Shown: in pieces, positions 52,638-61,283 of the stretch
Position numbering within the stretch: the stretch's first letter is position 1
Layout of the letters: each line of letters opens with the position of its first letter
Assembly: GCF_013283875.1 (NCBI RefSeq)
Contig: NZ_CP054139.1
Span: 4,526,001-4,590,000, forward strand
DNA: 64,000 nt
DNA from: Mucilaginibacter mali
Lineage (GTDB): Bacteria > Bacteroidota > Bacteroidia > Sphingobacteriales > Sphingobacteriaceae
Direction: 5' to 3'
Program-made: the position numbers and the translations under genes
The notes under the pieces: generated by a model
What the model saw: only the letters and a program-made list of their open reading frames with translations
Database searches by the model: none
What the model was told of the DNA's origin: nothing

Positions 52638-52721
52638 GTCATTGCGAGCGATAGCGTGACAATCCCGTAGCTTGGTATACATACTACGAGATTGCCACGT
52701 CGCTACGCTCCTCGCAATGAC
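52638..52721. repeat. GTCATTGCGAG-type palindromic repeat
   Basis: GTCATTGCGAGCGATAGCGT ... CAATC pairs with GATTGCCACGTCGCTACGC ... CTCGCAATGAC. A partial copy (GTCATTGCGGGGCAG) occurs near 43619 after the Crp/Fnr gene. Confidence 0.75.
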
Positions 52722-52730
52722 GATTAGTAA

Positions 52731-52773
52731 TAAATCAAAAGCGCCCCGGAAAATACGGGGCGCTTTTGATTTA
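52731..52773. terminator. Bidirectional hairpin terminator
   Basis: 18-bp stem TAAATCAAAAGCGCCCCG / complement, loop GAAAATA. Confidence 0.8.
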
Positions 52774-52835
52774 TCATTTGCATATCCTATATCTGCATAT
52801 TCCTAAACCCCCTTTAGGGGGCCTGGGGGCAATGT

Positions 52836-53912
52836 CCTTAACTTAACGTGAGTTCGATATAAGAGGCGGGATTTATTTAATGATATATCTATCTGATAAT
52901 CAAATAAGTAAGCATATTTTGTTATATTTAAGTGTCGAATTTAAAGAAACAATCTATGCTTACTCTTGATAAAATTACCGAAATTTTCTTTCTGGCCGAT
53001 GAATATTGCCATTATTTTAATCAACACATTGATGATTGTATGATTAAGCTTGATAGCGATACAACATTAAAGACCCGTAACAAACCTTGCGGACTTTCTC
53101 AGAGTGAAGTAATAACCATCCTGATCTGTTTCCATCTATCCGATTACAGAACGTTAAAACACTTCTATTTGGACTATGTCTGCGTTCATCTATGCCGGGA
53201 GTTCCCACACCTGGTTTCTTATAACCGTTTTGTGGAATTACAGCAGAAATACGCCTTGCCCATGTTGATGTTTGTCAGCGCCCATAGCCTTGGCAACTGC
53301 ACAGGTATTTCTTTTATAGATTCTACAAGATTAGAGGTTTGTGCGAAAGAGCGGATACATCAGAATAAAGTTTTCAGCGGGGCCGCTTCACGCGGCTACT
53401 CTACGATGGGCTGGTTTTATGGATTTAAATTACACTTAGTAATCAATGACATGGGTGAAATAATTGCATTCCAACTCACCCAGGGCAGCGTATCCGACAA
53501 TAATACCGACCTGCTGCTTACACTTTGCAAGAAACTATTTGGCAAGTTATATGGTGATAAGGGATATTTGGTAAAACAGTCTGTTTTCGAGCATCTTTTT
53601 CATAGTGGTGTGCAACTCATTACTAAGATCAAACGCAATATGAAAAACAAATTGATGAGCATCTCTGATAAAATCATGCTTAGAAAACGGAGCGTGGTCG
53701 AATGCGTAAATGATGCTTTGAAAAATATTTGTCAGATAGAACATTCCAGGCACCGGTCTATATCAGGCTTTATTATTAACCTATACAGCGGAATTGCCGC
53801 TTACAGTTTCCTCCCTAAGAAACCATCCATCAAAACTCATTTTGAATTTGATCATTCAAAATCACTGCAACTTTCGCTCTAATGCTTATATCGAACTCAC
53901 GTTAACTTAAGG
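52836..53912 (+). mobile_element. IS982-type insertion sequence, complete
   Basis: Inverted ends 52836-52863 and 53885-53912 match in 27 of 28 positions (CCTTAACTTAACGTGAGTTC / CCTTAAGTTAACGTGAGTTC...). One transposase gene fills the middle. Exact outer edges and target duplication cannot be fixed because the end itself contains CTTAA-like palindromic sequence. It sits among CCCCCTTTAGGGGG-type palindromic repeats (52804-52830 and 53928-54024). Confidence 0.85.
52956..53882 (+). CDS. IS982-family transposase
   Basis: 308 aa from MLTLDKITEIFFLADEY; the frame is open 8 codons further to a GTG. DDE-type transposase of the IS982 group: GLSQSEVITILICFHLSDYR at the N-terminal side, catalytic Asp in GISFIDSTRLEVC, MGWFYGFKLHLVINDMGEII, second Asp in LYGDKGYL, and Glu in KRSVVECVNDALKN. 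Intact with no stop or frameshift, so the element may still move. Length and motifs fit the family (about 290-310 aa). Confidence 0.9.
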   Translation: MLTLDKITEIFFLADEYCHYFNQHIDDCMIKLDSDTTLKTRNKPCGLSQSEVITILICFHLSDYRTLKHFYLDYVCVHLCREFPHLVSYNRFVELQQKYALPMLMFVSAHSLGNCTGISFIDSTRLEVCAKERIHQNKVFSGAASRGYSTMGWFYGFKLHLVINDMGEIIAFQLTQGSVSDNNTDLLLTLCKKLFGKLYGDKGYLVKQSVFEHLFHSGVQLITKIKRNMKNKLMSISDKIMLRKRSVVECVNDALKNICQIEHSRHRSISGFIINLYSGIAAYSFLPKKPSIKTHFEFDHSKSLQLSL

Positions 53913-53927
53913 ATGATCAGCCGAATA

Positions 53928-54024
53928 AAGCCCCCTCTAAATCTCCCCCGGTAGGGGAGACTTAGGCTGCACAAGCGTAAATTTCTTAAAATCCTCCCCT
54001 TTGGGGAGGACTTAGGCGGGGCTT
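53928..54024. repeat. Palindromic repeat next to IS982
   Basis: AAGCCCCCTCTAAATCTCCC ... arm pairs with GGGGAGGACTTAGGCGGGGC...; inner CTCCCCTTTGGGGAG and CTCCCCCGGTAGGGGAG form small hairpins. Confidence 0.65.
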
Positions 54025-54058
54025 AAAAGCTTAACTTAATGACATTGGGCCTGGGGTC

Positions 54059-55738
54059 TTATTTTGACGATGCCGGCGTATTAATGGTCATCGATTTGGT
54101 ATCCTTACGCTCACCCTTCATTTTCGATGCGATCACCAGGGCGTCATAAGCGTTTACGATGCCGCCTGTACGGCTCAAGGTAGAGAAGTCAACCTTTTCG
54201 GTTTTGCTGCCCGGGCGGTATACCATAAAGCCGGTCAGCGGTTTGGCCGATTGCATAATGGCCTGCTTAATTTGCTTTGAGCTTAGTGTTGGGTAATGCT
54301 CCAATATCAGCGCGGCGATACCTGCGGTAATTGGCGAAGCGAAGCTGGTACCATCCTCTGTATTCACTTCGGCATCCATGGTAACCGATGTTACCTTTAC
54401 GCCCGGTGCGAAAACGTCTACATTTTTTTTGCCGTAGTTGCTAAAATCGGCAGCCAGTTTATCGTTTTTACGCGGACCAGAGGCACCTACGTTGATCACG
54501 TTATCCGCATCGGTAGATGAGCCATCCTCAAACTGGTCGTTCGGGTAATCGGCTTTGGCATCTACATCCTGGTTATCGTTACCGGCGGCCGATACTAAAA
54601 GCACGTCGTGTTCGGCAGCATATTTAAAGGCGGCATCAACCCACTCCTTATGCGGCGAGATCTTTTTACCAAAGCTCATGTTAATGATCTGCGCGCCATT
54701 ATCAACCGCGTAGCGGATGGCGTTGGCAATATCTTTATCGTACTCATCGCCATTTGGCACAGCCTTGATGGCCATAATGCGCACATTATCGGCAATGCCA
54801 TCCATGCCGTAACCGTTACCACGGATAGCGCCAATAAAGCCGGCCACCATGGTGCCGTGCATGGCATCATCAAACTTCAGCAGGTTGCTGCCATATTTTT
54901 TATCGGTGAAGTCATCAGGATTATCGCCAACAATGCGCTTGCGGGCATCCAGATCGGGCGATACGTCGTTGTTCAGTTTGGCCAGGTAATCGCTTAGTTC
55001 CTTAATTACTTTCGCACTGTTTGAAGTAGCGCCGCCCTCCTGCTCAAAGAATGAGGTCCACACGTTTTTGCTTTCCCTAACCGTATCGTTAGCAGTTTTA
55101 AGCGTTTGCAGATCTTTCAGGTTAAACGAGCCATTGGCCGGCAGTTTCATTTCGCGCTTAATAAAGCCGCTGGTCACCATCAGCACATTCATCATGGGCG
55201 ATAACTGCTGCAATTCTTCCGATGATTTGGCAATGGTCGAATCGTGTGTGGCTTTCACTTTCAGCCAGTATTTGTACTCTTTCGAATCATTAGCGGTGCT
55301 GTTCTGATATTTATCCTTCAGCTTGGCATATTCGCGCACCTCTTCGGTAGTTTCGGTAAAATCGCACTTGCCGCCGGGGCCGCCTAAAAAGTTCCAGCCG
55401 TGTATATCGTCGATATAACCGTTGTGGTCATCGTCAATTCCGTTGCCCGGGATTTCCTTAGTATTGGTCCACAAGATGCTTTTCAGGTCCTTTTGCAGGG
55501 TATCTACACCACTGTCGATGGTGGCTACAATCACAGTCTTGCTTTTTTTGCCTTTTACAAACTCGTAGGCTTTGGCCAGGCTAACGCCGTAATAGCCGTT
55601 GGCGGTAAGGTCCATGGCGTGCCAGTCTTTAGGTGGAGGCGGGGTTTTAACTACCGGGATTTCCTGCGCGTAGGCGCTAATGTTTATGGTTAATGCCGCA
55701 AGCAGCGCGCCGGCGGTTAGGGGTTTTAATAAATTCAT
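54059..55738 (-). CDS. Subtilisin-like (S8) serine protease
   Basis: 559 aa, exported (signal ending SAYAQ). Catalytic triad: Asp75 in VATIDSGVD, His in MHGTMVAGFIGA (about residue 297), Ser in GTSFASPITAGIAAL (about 468). The oxyanion Asn region is VSAAGNDNQDVDAKADYPN. Between Asp and His lies a long insert (about 220 residues) with GIDDDHNGYIDDIHGWNFLG, a Ca-binding-like Asp-rich turn, and a helical region. No T9SS sorting domain is seen at the C-terminus. Probably periplasmic or outer-membrane-associated proteolysis. Single gene. Confidence 0.9.
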   Translation of the reverse strand: MNLLKPLTAGALLAALTINISAYAQEIPVVKTPPPPKDWHAMDLTANGYYGVSLAKAYEFVKGKKSKTVIVATIDSGVDTLQKDLKSILWTNTKEIPGNGIDDDHNGYIDDIHGWNFLGGPGGKCDFTETTEEVREYAKLKDKYQNSTANDSKEYKYWLKVKATHDSTIAKSSEELQQLSPMMNVLMVTSGFIKREMKLPANGSFNLKDLQTLKTANDTVRESKNVWTSFFEQEGGATSNSAKVIKELSDYLAKLNNDVSPDLDARKRIVGDNPDDFTDKKYGSNLLKFDDAMHGTMVAGFIGAIRGNGYGMDGIADNVRIMAIKAVPNGDEYDKDIANAIRYAVDNGAQIINMSFGKKISPHKEWVDAAFKYAAEHDVLLVSAAGNDNQDVDAKADYPNDQFEDGSSTDADNVINVGASGPRKNDKLAADFSNYGKKNVDVFAPGVKVTSVTMDAEVNTEDGTSFASPITAGIAALILEHYPTLSSKQIKQAIMQSAKPLTGFMVYRPGSKTEKVDFSTLSRTGGIVNAYDALVIASKMKGERKDTKSMTINTPASSK

Positions 55739-55825
55739 TTATGTGTGTTTATCCAGTTATTAATAGTGTAAAACCTAAAACGATAAAGTTAGGTGATATT
55801 GTATAAACCTGCATCACCCTGATGA

Positions 55826-56098
55826 GGGGAAATTTGCATTGACGCTCCGCGCGCTCCTAAACGGTTCCCGATACCCTCTTTGCGAAGCAGAGAGGGTGGT
55901 CCAGCGTAGCGTAGGCCGGGTGAGTTAACTAGCCGGCTCTGCTTGCCCGTTTTACTCACCCCGACGTTGCTTCGCTCGTCGGCCCTCTCTTCGCTACGCG
56001 CAAAGGGGGCAGGAGCAGTATTAGAGAAGCTCATTCCCTCTTTGCGAAGCAGAGAGGGTGGTCGGGCGCAGCGCAGACCGGGTGAGTCAACTCGCCGC
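55826..56098. repeat. Block of GC-rich palindromic repeats
   Basis: CCCTCTTTGCGAAGCAGAGA ... GGGTGGTC-type unit occurs twice as direct copies (about 55877-55925 and 56036-56087), each followed by CCGGGTGAGT. An inverted unit lies between them (ACTCACCCCGAC ... GCAAAGGGGG). The block fills the gap between the protease promoter region and the stop of the ALDH gene; no gene inside. Confidence 0.7.
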
Positions 56099-56100
56099 CC

Positions 56101-57642
56101 TTACAAATCAAACTTTATCCCCTGCGCCAGCGGCAGCGTGGTGCTATAATTAATCGTATTCGTTTGCCTGCGCATATAAGCCTTCCACGCATCCGAACCC
56201 GATTCCCGGCCGCCGCCGGTTTCCTTTTCACCGCCGAAGGCCCCGCCAATTTCGGCGCCAGATGTACCGATGTTCACGTTGGCAATACCGCAATCAGAAC
56301 CCGCGGCCGACAGGAATTGCTCGGCCTGGCGTAAATTATTGGTCATGATGGCCGATGACAAACCCTGCGGAACACCGTTTTGCAGGCTGATGGCTTCGTC
56401 CAAAGTTTTATATTTAATGAGGTACAGTATCGGCGCAAAGGTTTCGTGCTGAACGATCTCAAAATGGTTCTCAACCTCGGCAATGCAGGGTTTTACGTAG
56501 CAGCCCGATTCGTAACCGTCTCCTGATAATTGTCCGCCCTCAACCACAAAATTGCCGCCCTGCTGCTTGCATTGCTCAATAGATTGCAGGTATAGTTTAA
56601 CCGCGTCGGTATCAATCAACGGGCCCATGTGCATATGCTCATCAAGCGGGTTGCCAATGCGGATTTGCCCGTAGGCTTTTACCAGTTTTTGCTTAAAGCT
56701 TTCGTAAACACTTTCGTGGATAATTAACCGGCGGGTTGTGGTGCAACGTTGACCGGCTGTACCCACCGCGCCAAATACCGCGCCGATCAGGGCCATATCC
56801 AGGTCGGCGTCTTCGGTGATAATGATGGCATTGTTGCCCCCCAATTCTAATAAACTCCTGCCTAACCTGCCTGCAACCGCGGTGGCTACCGCTTTACCCA
56901 TACGGGTAGAGCCAGTGGCCGATACCAGTGGCACACGGGCATCGTTAGCCATCAGTTCGCCTACTTCGCGGTCGCCAATGATTAAGTTCGATACACCATC
57001 GGGGATATTATTGGCTTTGAAAACTTCCTGTACAATATGCTGGCAGGCAATCGCCGTCAACGGTGTTTTTTCAGATGGTTTCCAGATGCATACGTTACCG
57101 CATATCCAGGCCAGGGCCGCGTTCCAGCTCCATACCGCTACCGGGAAGTTAAAGGCAGATATAATGCCCACCACGCCCAGCGGATGATATTGCTCATACA
57201 TACGGTGTTGCGGCCGTTCCGAATGCATGGTTAAGCCGTATAATTGGCGGCTTTGGCCAACGGCAAAATCGCAGATATCTATCATTTCCTGCACCTCGCC
57301 CCAGCCTTCCTGCAGGCTTTTGCCCATCTCGTACGATACCAGGCGGCCCAGGTCGTCCTTATATTTACGCAGGGCATCGCCCACCTGTCGAACGATCTCG
57401 CCACGCTTTGGTGCAGGCACGCTTCGCCATTGGGCAAAGGCTTGTTGGGCGGTTTTAACTACGTGGTCATAATCGGCGGCGGTAGCCATTTTTACCGATG
57501 CGATCAGCCTGCCATCAACCGGCGAGTTAATTTTTCTCACGGTAGTGTCATTACTGCTGCCCCAGGCGCTGCCGATACTAAAAGCGTCGTTCAAATCGTT
57601 TATCTTTAAGCGATCCAGAATGGAGGTGATATGGATGTTCAT
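56101..57642 (-). CDS. ALDH7-type aldehyde dehydrogenase (piperideine-6-carboxylate/aminoadipate-semialdehyde-like)
   Basis: 513 aa from MNIHITSILDRLKI; a further ATG directly precedes it and the frame runs open to a TTG at 57711. NAD-dependent aldehyde oxidation. HPLGVVGIISAFNFPVAVWS and NVCIWKPSEKTPLTA (cofactor); SATGSTRMGKAV; LLELGGNNAIII with catalytic Glu; GQRCTTTRRL with the Cys nucleophile; GGAFGGEKETGGGRESGSDA near the end. The pattern is that of ALDH7/AmaB, which oxidises alpha-aminoadipate semialdehyde in lysine breakdown. No other lysine gene is adjacent, so the substrate stays an inference. Confidence 0.88.
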   Translation of the reverse strand: MNIHITSILDRLKINDLNDAFSIGSAWGSSNDTTVRKINSPVDGRLIASVKMATAADYDHVVKTAQQAFAQWRSVPAPKRGEIVRQVGDALRKYKDDLGRLVSYEMGKSLQEGWGEVQEMIDICDFAVGQSRQLYGLTMHSERPQHRMYEQYHPLGVVGIISAFNFPVAVWSWNAALAWICGNVCIWKPSEKTPLTAIACQHIVQEVFKANNIPDGVSNLIIGDREVGELMANDARVPLVSATGSTRMGKAVATAVAGRLGRSLLELGGNNAIIITEDADLDMALIGAVFGAVGTAGQRCTTTRRLIIHESVYESFKQKLVKAYGQIRIGNPLDEHMHMGPLIDTDAVKLYLQSIEQCKQQGGNFVVEGGQLSGDGYESGCYVKPCIAEVENHFEIVQHETFAPILYLIKYKTLDEAISLQNGVPQGLSSAIMTNNLRQAEQFLSAAGSDCGIANVNIGTSGAEIGGAFGGEKETGGGRESGSDAWKAYMRRQTNTINYSTTLPLAQGIKFDL

Positions 57643-57876
57643 CATCGTAAATTTTTCAAAGGTATCAATCTTACCCGCAAAATAACGCCCGTTTGCTAAC
57701 TGATCCGTCAATTTACTTTCACATTTATTATCAATTAGTTAAATAGGCCCACTGTCTAAAACGTTGGTATGTTGAAAACTATTTCATCCAATTGGCGCTT
57801 TTATAGAGTAATTTGAACACAGTTAGCCAATAGAGCCGCCTAAACCTCTGGTCGTTTTTTATATCAAATAAGCTGA

Positions 57877-59283
57877 ATGGAAGAAGAATTTGAATTTGAT
57901 TTTAACGAGGATCCGAAGTTCTCTGTCGAACGTTACGAGGAGATGATCCGTAATCATGATCAGTATTTCTTTGATGCGCAGGCGTTTGAGAACATCACTG
58001 ATTACTACATCGAGAAAAACGACCCGGCCCGTGCCCTGCAGGTGGTAGAATTTGCCCGCAACCAGCACCCCTTTGCCGCCGTCTTCCTGATCAAACAAGC
58101 GCAATTACTGGTAGTGAGCAACCGCATAGGCGAAGCGCTTGAATGCCTTGACAAAGCCGAGATGCTGGAGGCCAGCGATGCTGATATCTATATCATCCGC
58201 GGTAACCTGTACGAAAATTTAGAGCGTTACAGCGAAGCTTTGGAGAACTACGAAAAGGCGCTTGACCTTGCCGAAGAAACCGACGATATTTTACTGCATA
58301 TAGCCTACGTTTACCAAAACATGGGCGATTATGATACTGCTATCACCTACCTGAAACTGTGTTTGGAACAAAACATGGAGAACCAGGATGCCCTTTACGA
58401 ACTGGCTTTTTGCTACGATGTAATGGATAATCAGGAAGAAAGTGTACAGTTTTATCAGCAATACATCGATAACGAGCCTTACAGCTACGCCGCATGGTAT
58501 AACCTGGGCAACGCCTTTACCAAACTTAACCTGTTTGAAAAAGCGATTGATGCCTACGATTACGCCATCCTGATAAAAGACAGCTTTGCATCGGCCTACT
58601 TTAATAAAGGCAACGCGCTGGTGAACCTGGAAAAATTTCAGGAAGCTATTGATGTGTATCGCCAAACCTTTGAGTACGAGCAACCCAATGCCGATACTTA
58701 TTGCGCCATTGGCGAATGCTACGAAAAGCTGGAGCAGATGGATGAGGCCCGCGCCTTTTATAAAAAGGCCGTGAAAATGGATAACAAGCTGGCCGATGCC
58801 TGGTTTGGTATAGGTGTAACGCTTGATTTTGAGGAGCGCTACTTCGAGGCCCTGCACTTTTATAAAAAAGCTTTAGACCTTGACATTGCCAACGCCGATT
58901 ACTGGTTTGCCATTGCCGATGCCGAATATAAGCTGGGACACCTGCCCGAAGCCGAATCGGCTTATGAGAAGGTGGTGGAGCTGAACCCGCTTGATGTGGA
59001 TGCCTGGCTGGATTATTCGTCGATACTATACGAGTTGAACCGTTTAAGCGACGCGATAGAAGTGATTGCCGATGCCATAAAGAACAACCCCGAAGCAGCT
59101 GAACTATACTACCGTATGGTAGCCTACCTGTTTGCCAAAGGCGAATACAACGAGGCACTCAGTCAGCTGGAAATGGCCCTGGCAAGCGACCCGGAGAAAC
59201 ATTATATTTTGTTTGAATATTTACCGCAACTGCAAAAAAACAAGGTGATACTGGATATTATAAACCGGTACGCCAATAAATAA
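57877..59283 (+). CDS. TPR-repeat protein
   Basis: 468 aa, cytoplasmic (no signal). After an acidic N-terminus (MEEEFEFDFNEDPKFSVERY) it consists almost entirely of about 11-12 tetratricopeptide repeats of 34 residues, e.g. AAWYNLGNAFTKLNLFEKAI, SAYFNKGNALVNLEKFQEAI, ADAWFGIGVTLDFEERYFEA. TPRs form a superhelical scaffold for protein binding; no catalytic domain is present. Orthologues with the same acidic start are common in this phylum; partner unknown. Single gene with its own terminator. Confidence 0.9.
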   Translation: MEEEFEFDFNEDPKFSVERYEEMIRNHDQYFFDAQAFENITDYYIEKNDPARALQVVEFARNQHPFAAVFLIKQAQLLVVSNRIGEALECLDKAEMLEASDADIYIIRGNLYENLERYSEALENYEKALDLAEETDDILLHIAYVYQNMGDYDTAITYLKLCLEQNMENQDALYELAFCYDVMDNQEESVQFYQQYIDNEPYSYAAWYNLGNAFTKLNLFEKAIDAYDYAILIKDSFASAYFNKGNALVNLEKFQEAIDVYRQTFEYEQPNADTYCAIGECYEKLEQMDEARAFYKKAVKMDNKLADAWFGIGVTLDFEERYFEALHFYKKALDLDIANADYWFAIADAEYKLGHLPEAESAYEKVVELNPLDVDAWLDYSSILYELNRLSDAIEVIADAIKNNPEAAELYYRMVAYLFAKGEYNEALSQLEMALASDPEKHYILFEYLPQLQKNKVILDIINRYANK

Positions 59284-59306
59284 AGATCCTACCAATTATA
59301 AATCTG

Positions 59307-59345
59307 CACCAGGCCCCTGCGAGAGGGGCTTTGGTGTTTTTATAT
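59307..59345 (+). terminator. Terminator after the TPR gene
   Basis: CACCA-GGCCCCT-GCGAG-AGGGGC-TT-TGGTG followed by T-rich sequence. Confidence 0.75.
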
Positions 59346-59449
59346 AGACTTATGTAATTGAAGGTTAAAAATCGGCGGCCTTTAAATAATAATCGTTATT
59401 CTGAGGTTTTAAATTCATAGTCTCTACGGGTATAATGGCAATAATAAAT

Positions 59450-59542
59450 GTCATGCTGAGCTTGTTTCAGTACCCCATTACTCAGGCCTGATATGCAAAG
59501 ATTGATTATGCAAATGGGATCCCGAAACAAGTTCGGCATGAC
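59450..59542. repeat. GTCATGC(T/C)GA-type palindrome, copy before the M23 gene stop
   Basis: GTCATGCTGAGCTTGTTTCA ... pairs with CCGAAACAAGTTCGGCATGAC. The same family at 60255-60346 flanks the other side of the M23 gene. Confidence 0.8.
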
Positions 59543-59545
59543 AAA

Positions 59546-60241
59546 TCAACCGTAACTAAAACCCAACACCAAAGCAGGATCGGGAATATTCATCATCAGC
59601 TTTTCCATTTCGCTATAACGGCCAACACCGGGATAATCGCCGGCCTTACCCTCCATATCAAACATCAGCTGAAAGTGTAAATGCGGCGGCCAGCTACCGT
59701 TCTCGTTAGCTTCGCCAAATGCGCCTATTTGTTGGTTCAGGGCAATGGGCTTGCCAGGGTACAACCCCGCCAGGCTTTCGCGGTTCAGATGGCCGTACAG
59801 GCTGTACAATGTCAATCCATTTAAATCGTGCTCAAGGATGATGGTCGGGCCGTAATCGCCAAAGTTATTGTTATCGTTAAAGCTATGCACGGTGCCGGCA
59901 AAGGGCGCGTAAACCGGGGTGCCTGCCTTTGCCCAGATATCAACGCCAAGGTGCAGGCGGCGGGGTTCTTCGGCGGTATCAAACAGTGCGCTGCGGGCAT
60001 ACAGGGTGCGGTGTTCCATATAGCCGCCAATGCCATATTTATAATTTTCGCCGGCCAGTTTTGCATCAACCCAGGCGCTGAATTTAGCCGTATCGGCTAC
60101 GTCATCTGGCGATAGTTCGGTGTTTGTGGCGGTAAAATCGAATGTGTATAGTTTATCTGCAGCGGGGTTGTAATCCACTACCTTGCCGGTGGCTTCGGGA
60201 TGAGATAGGATGTATTTTGAGAGGTGACGGTGTTTGTCCAT
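59546..60241 (-). CDS. M23-family metallopeptidase without export signal
   Basis: 231 aa. LytM/M23 zinc peptidase: HLGVDIWAKAGTPVYAPFAG with His and Asp ligands at about 123 and 127, YSLYGHL, and PPHLHFQL with the HxH ligand at about 193. Catalytic residues are intact. Unlike most cell-wall hydrolases, no signal peptide or membrane segment is visible; the start MDKHRHLSKYIL is hydrophilic, so the protein seems cytoplasmic or exported by another way. The gene is bracketed by two copies of the same palindromic repeat, immediately next to its stop and 14 bp from its start. Confidence 0.85.
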   Translation of the reverse strand: MDKHRHLSKYILSHPEATGKVVDYNPAADKLYTFDFTATNTELSPDDVADTAKFSAWVDAKLAGENYKYGIGGYMEHRTLYARSALFDTAEEPRRLHLGVDIWAKAGTPVYAPFAGTVHSFNDNNNFGDYGPTIILEHDLNGLTLYSLYGHLNRESLAGLYPGKPIALNQQIGAFGEANENGSWPPHLHFQLMFDMEGKAGDYPGVGRYSEMEKLMMNIPDPALVLGFSYG

Positions 60242-60254
60242 GGTAATGATAATC

Positions 60255-60346
60255 TGTCATGCCGAACTTGTTTCGGCATCCCATCTGATTGGCGACGATA
60301 TACGCTTACCTTGTATGTGGGGTGCCGAAACAAGCTCGGCATGACA
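60255..60346. repeat. GTCATGCCGA-type palindrome before the M23 gene
   Basis: TGTCATGCCGAACTTGTTTC ... GGCA pairs with TGCCGAAACAAGCTCGGCATGACA. Same family as 59450-59542. Confidence 0.85.
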
Positions 60347-60404
60347 AGCTATTTTATAGCGATGGGGTTTTAAACCCATCGCTATGGTTAATTGCAACTT
60401 GATT

Positions 60405-60776
60405 TTACTCCGCCTCTTTCTGCCGCTCCTCTTTGCTGATGCTATCAAATATCCGGTCCATACGTTCCACATACTCGTTGGTATCGTCTACAAAAAACTC
60501 CAGCTGGGGGATCACCCTTACCTGGTCTTTAATGCGGGCGCCCAGTTTATAGCGGATCTCGTTAGCGTGCGAGCGGATGGTTTGCAGCGCCAGTTGCGTG
60601 TTGGAATTGTTAAAGAAGCTTAAAAATATGCGGGCCAGGGCCAGGTCGGGCGTTACGCGCACTTTGGTGATGGTTACCATGGTGTTGGGTAAATAACCTG
60701 ATCCCTCGCGCTGGAATATAGCGGCCAGGTCCTGCTGTATTACCCCGGCGAATTTTTGCTGACGTTTTGATTCCAT
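60405..60776 (-). CDS. rbfA: Ribosome-binding factor A
   Basis: 123 aa KH-type protein that binds the free 30S subunit and helps 16S rRNA 5' maturation, notably in the cold. RQQKFAGVIQQDLAAIFQRE at the N-terminus, MVTITKVRVTPDLALARIFL, and the interrupted KH motif with VRVIPQLEFFVDDTNEYVER near the end are canonical. A charged tail (SKEERQKEAE) follows. It lies downstream of the lipoprotein and permease genes on the same strand, an arrangement frequent in the phylum. Confidence 0.95.
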   Translation of the reverse strand: MESKRQQKFAGVIQQDLAAIFQREGSGYLPNTMVTITKVRVTPDLALARIFLSFFNNSNTQLALQTIRSHANEIRYKLGARIKDQVRVIPQLEFFVDDTNEYVERMDRIFDSISKEERQKEAE

Positions 60777-60778
60777 TG

Positions 60779-60893
60779 TTTTAAGCTTAAAGGTGAAGGC
60801 AGAAAGCAGAAAGCTTTTAGCTGCACCGTTGGTTGATGTTTATATACACGCCGTTTCCGGCTTTTAGCTTTAACCTTTCGGCTTTCAGCTTAA
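60779..60893. repeat. AAGCTTAAAGG-type palindrome
   Basis: TTAAGCTTAAAGGTGAAGGC ... pairs imperfectly with ...TTAGCTTTAACCTTTCGGC...CAGCTTAA. A short related piece (AAGCTTAAAGGTAAAAGG) follows carB. Confidence 0.55.
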
Positions 60894-61273
60894 TTACACA
60901 TGTCCTTAGGGATATCCCTGGTCATTTTTACCACTTTGGTTACCACCATGGTGCTGTCAAACTCAGAGGCAGCGCCGTCCGCGCCCGATTTTACCTTGCG
61001 GCCCTCTACTTCAACATAAACTGGCTCATAAGGTTTTTCGAAATTCATTTGCGAGTAGCCCAACTCCAGTTTAGCCGAACTATCGGCCGCCCAAAACTCC
61101 TGACCGGTTTTGCAATCCTTAAACGATTTTACTTCGGGGCCAAAGCTATACAAGCCACGGTAAACCACGGGTTCGGGAGTGGATGTTGTTAAGGCTGGTT
61201 TATGTTGCGGGTTATTACAGCCAAAAACGGCAATCATTAAAAATACTGCGCAAAGTGAGAGTTTCGTTTTCAT
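60890..61273 (-). CDS. Small lipoprotein, NlpE-C-terminal-like
   Basis: 127 aa with lipoprotein signal (MKTKLSLCAVFLMIAVFGC, Cys19). The core VVYRGLYSFGPEVKSFKDCK, TGQEFWAADSSAKLELGY and PYEPVYVEVEGRKV resembles the OB-like C-terminal domain of NlpE (FxDCxxG ... LExxY ... VxVEG), an outer-membrane lipoprotein linked to envelope sensing. The resemblance is only by pattern. Ends in a CN dipeptide. It starts 10 bp after the stop of the permease gene, so it belongs to that operon. Confidence 0.6.
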   Translation of the reverse strand: MKTKLSLCAVFLMIAVFGCNNPQHKPALTTSTPEPVVYRGLYSFGPEVKSFKDCKTGQEFWAADSSAKLELGYSQMNFEKPYEPVYVEVEGRKVKSGADGAASEFDSTMVVTKVVKMTRDIPKDMCN

Positions 61274-61283
61274 ACCGTAGTAA

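Noticed and set aside
52804..52830. CCCCCTTTAGGGGG hairpin as terminator
   Set aside because: Lacks a T run and belongs to the dispersed CCCCCT/AGGGGG palindrome family; a better terminator lies at 52731-52773.
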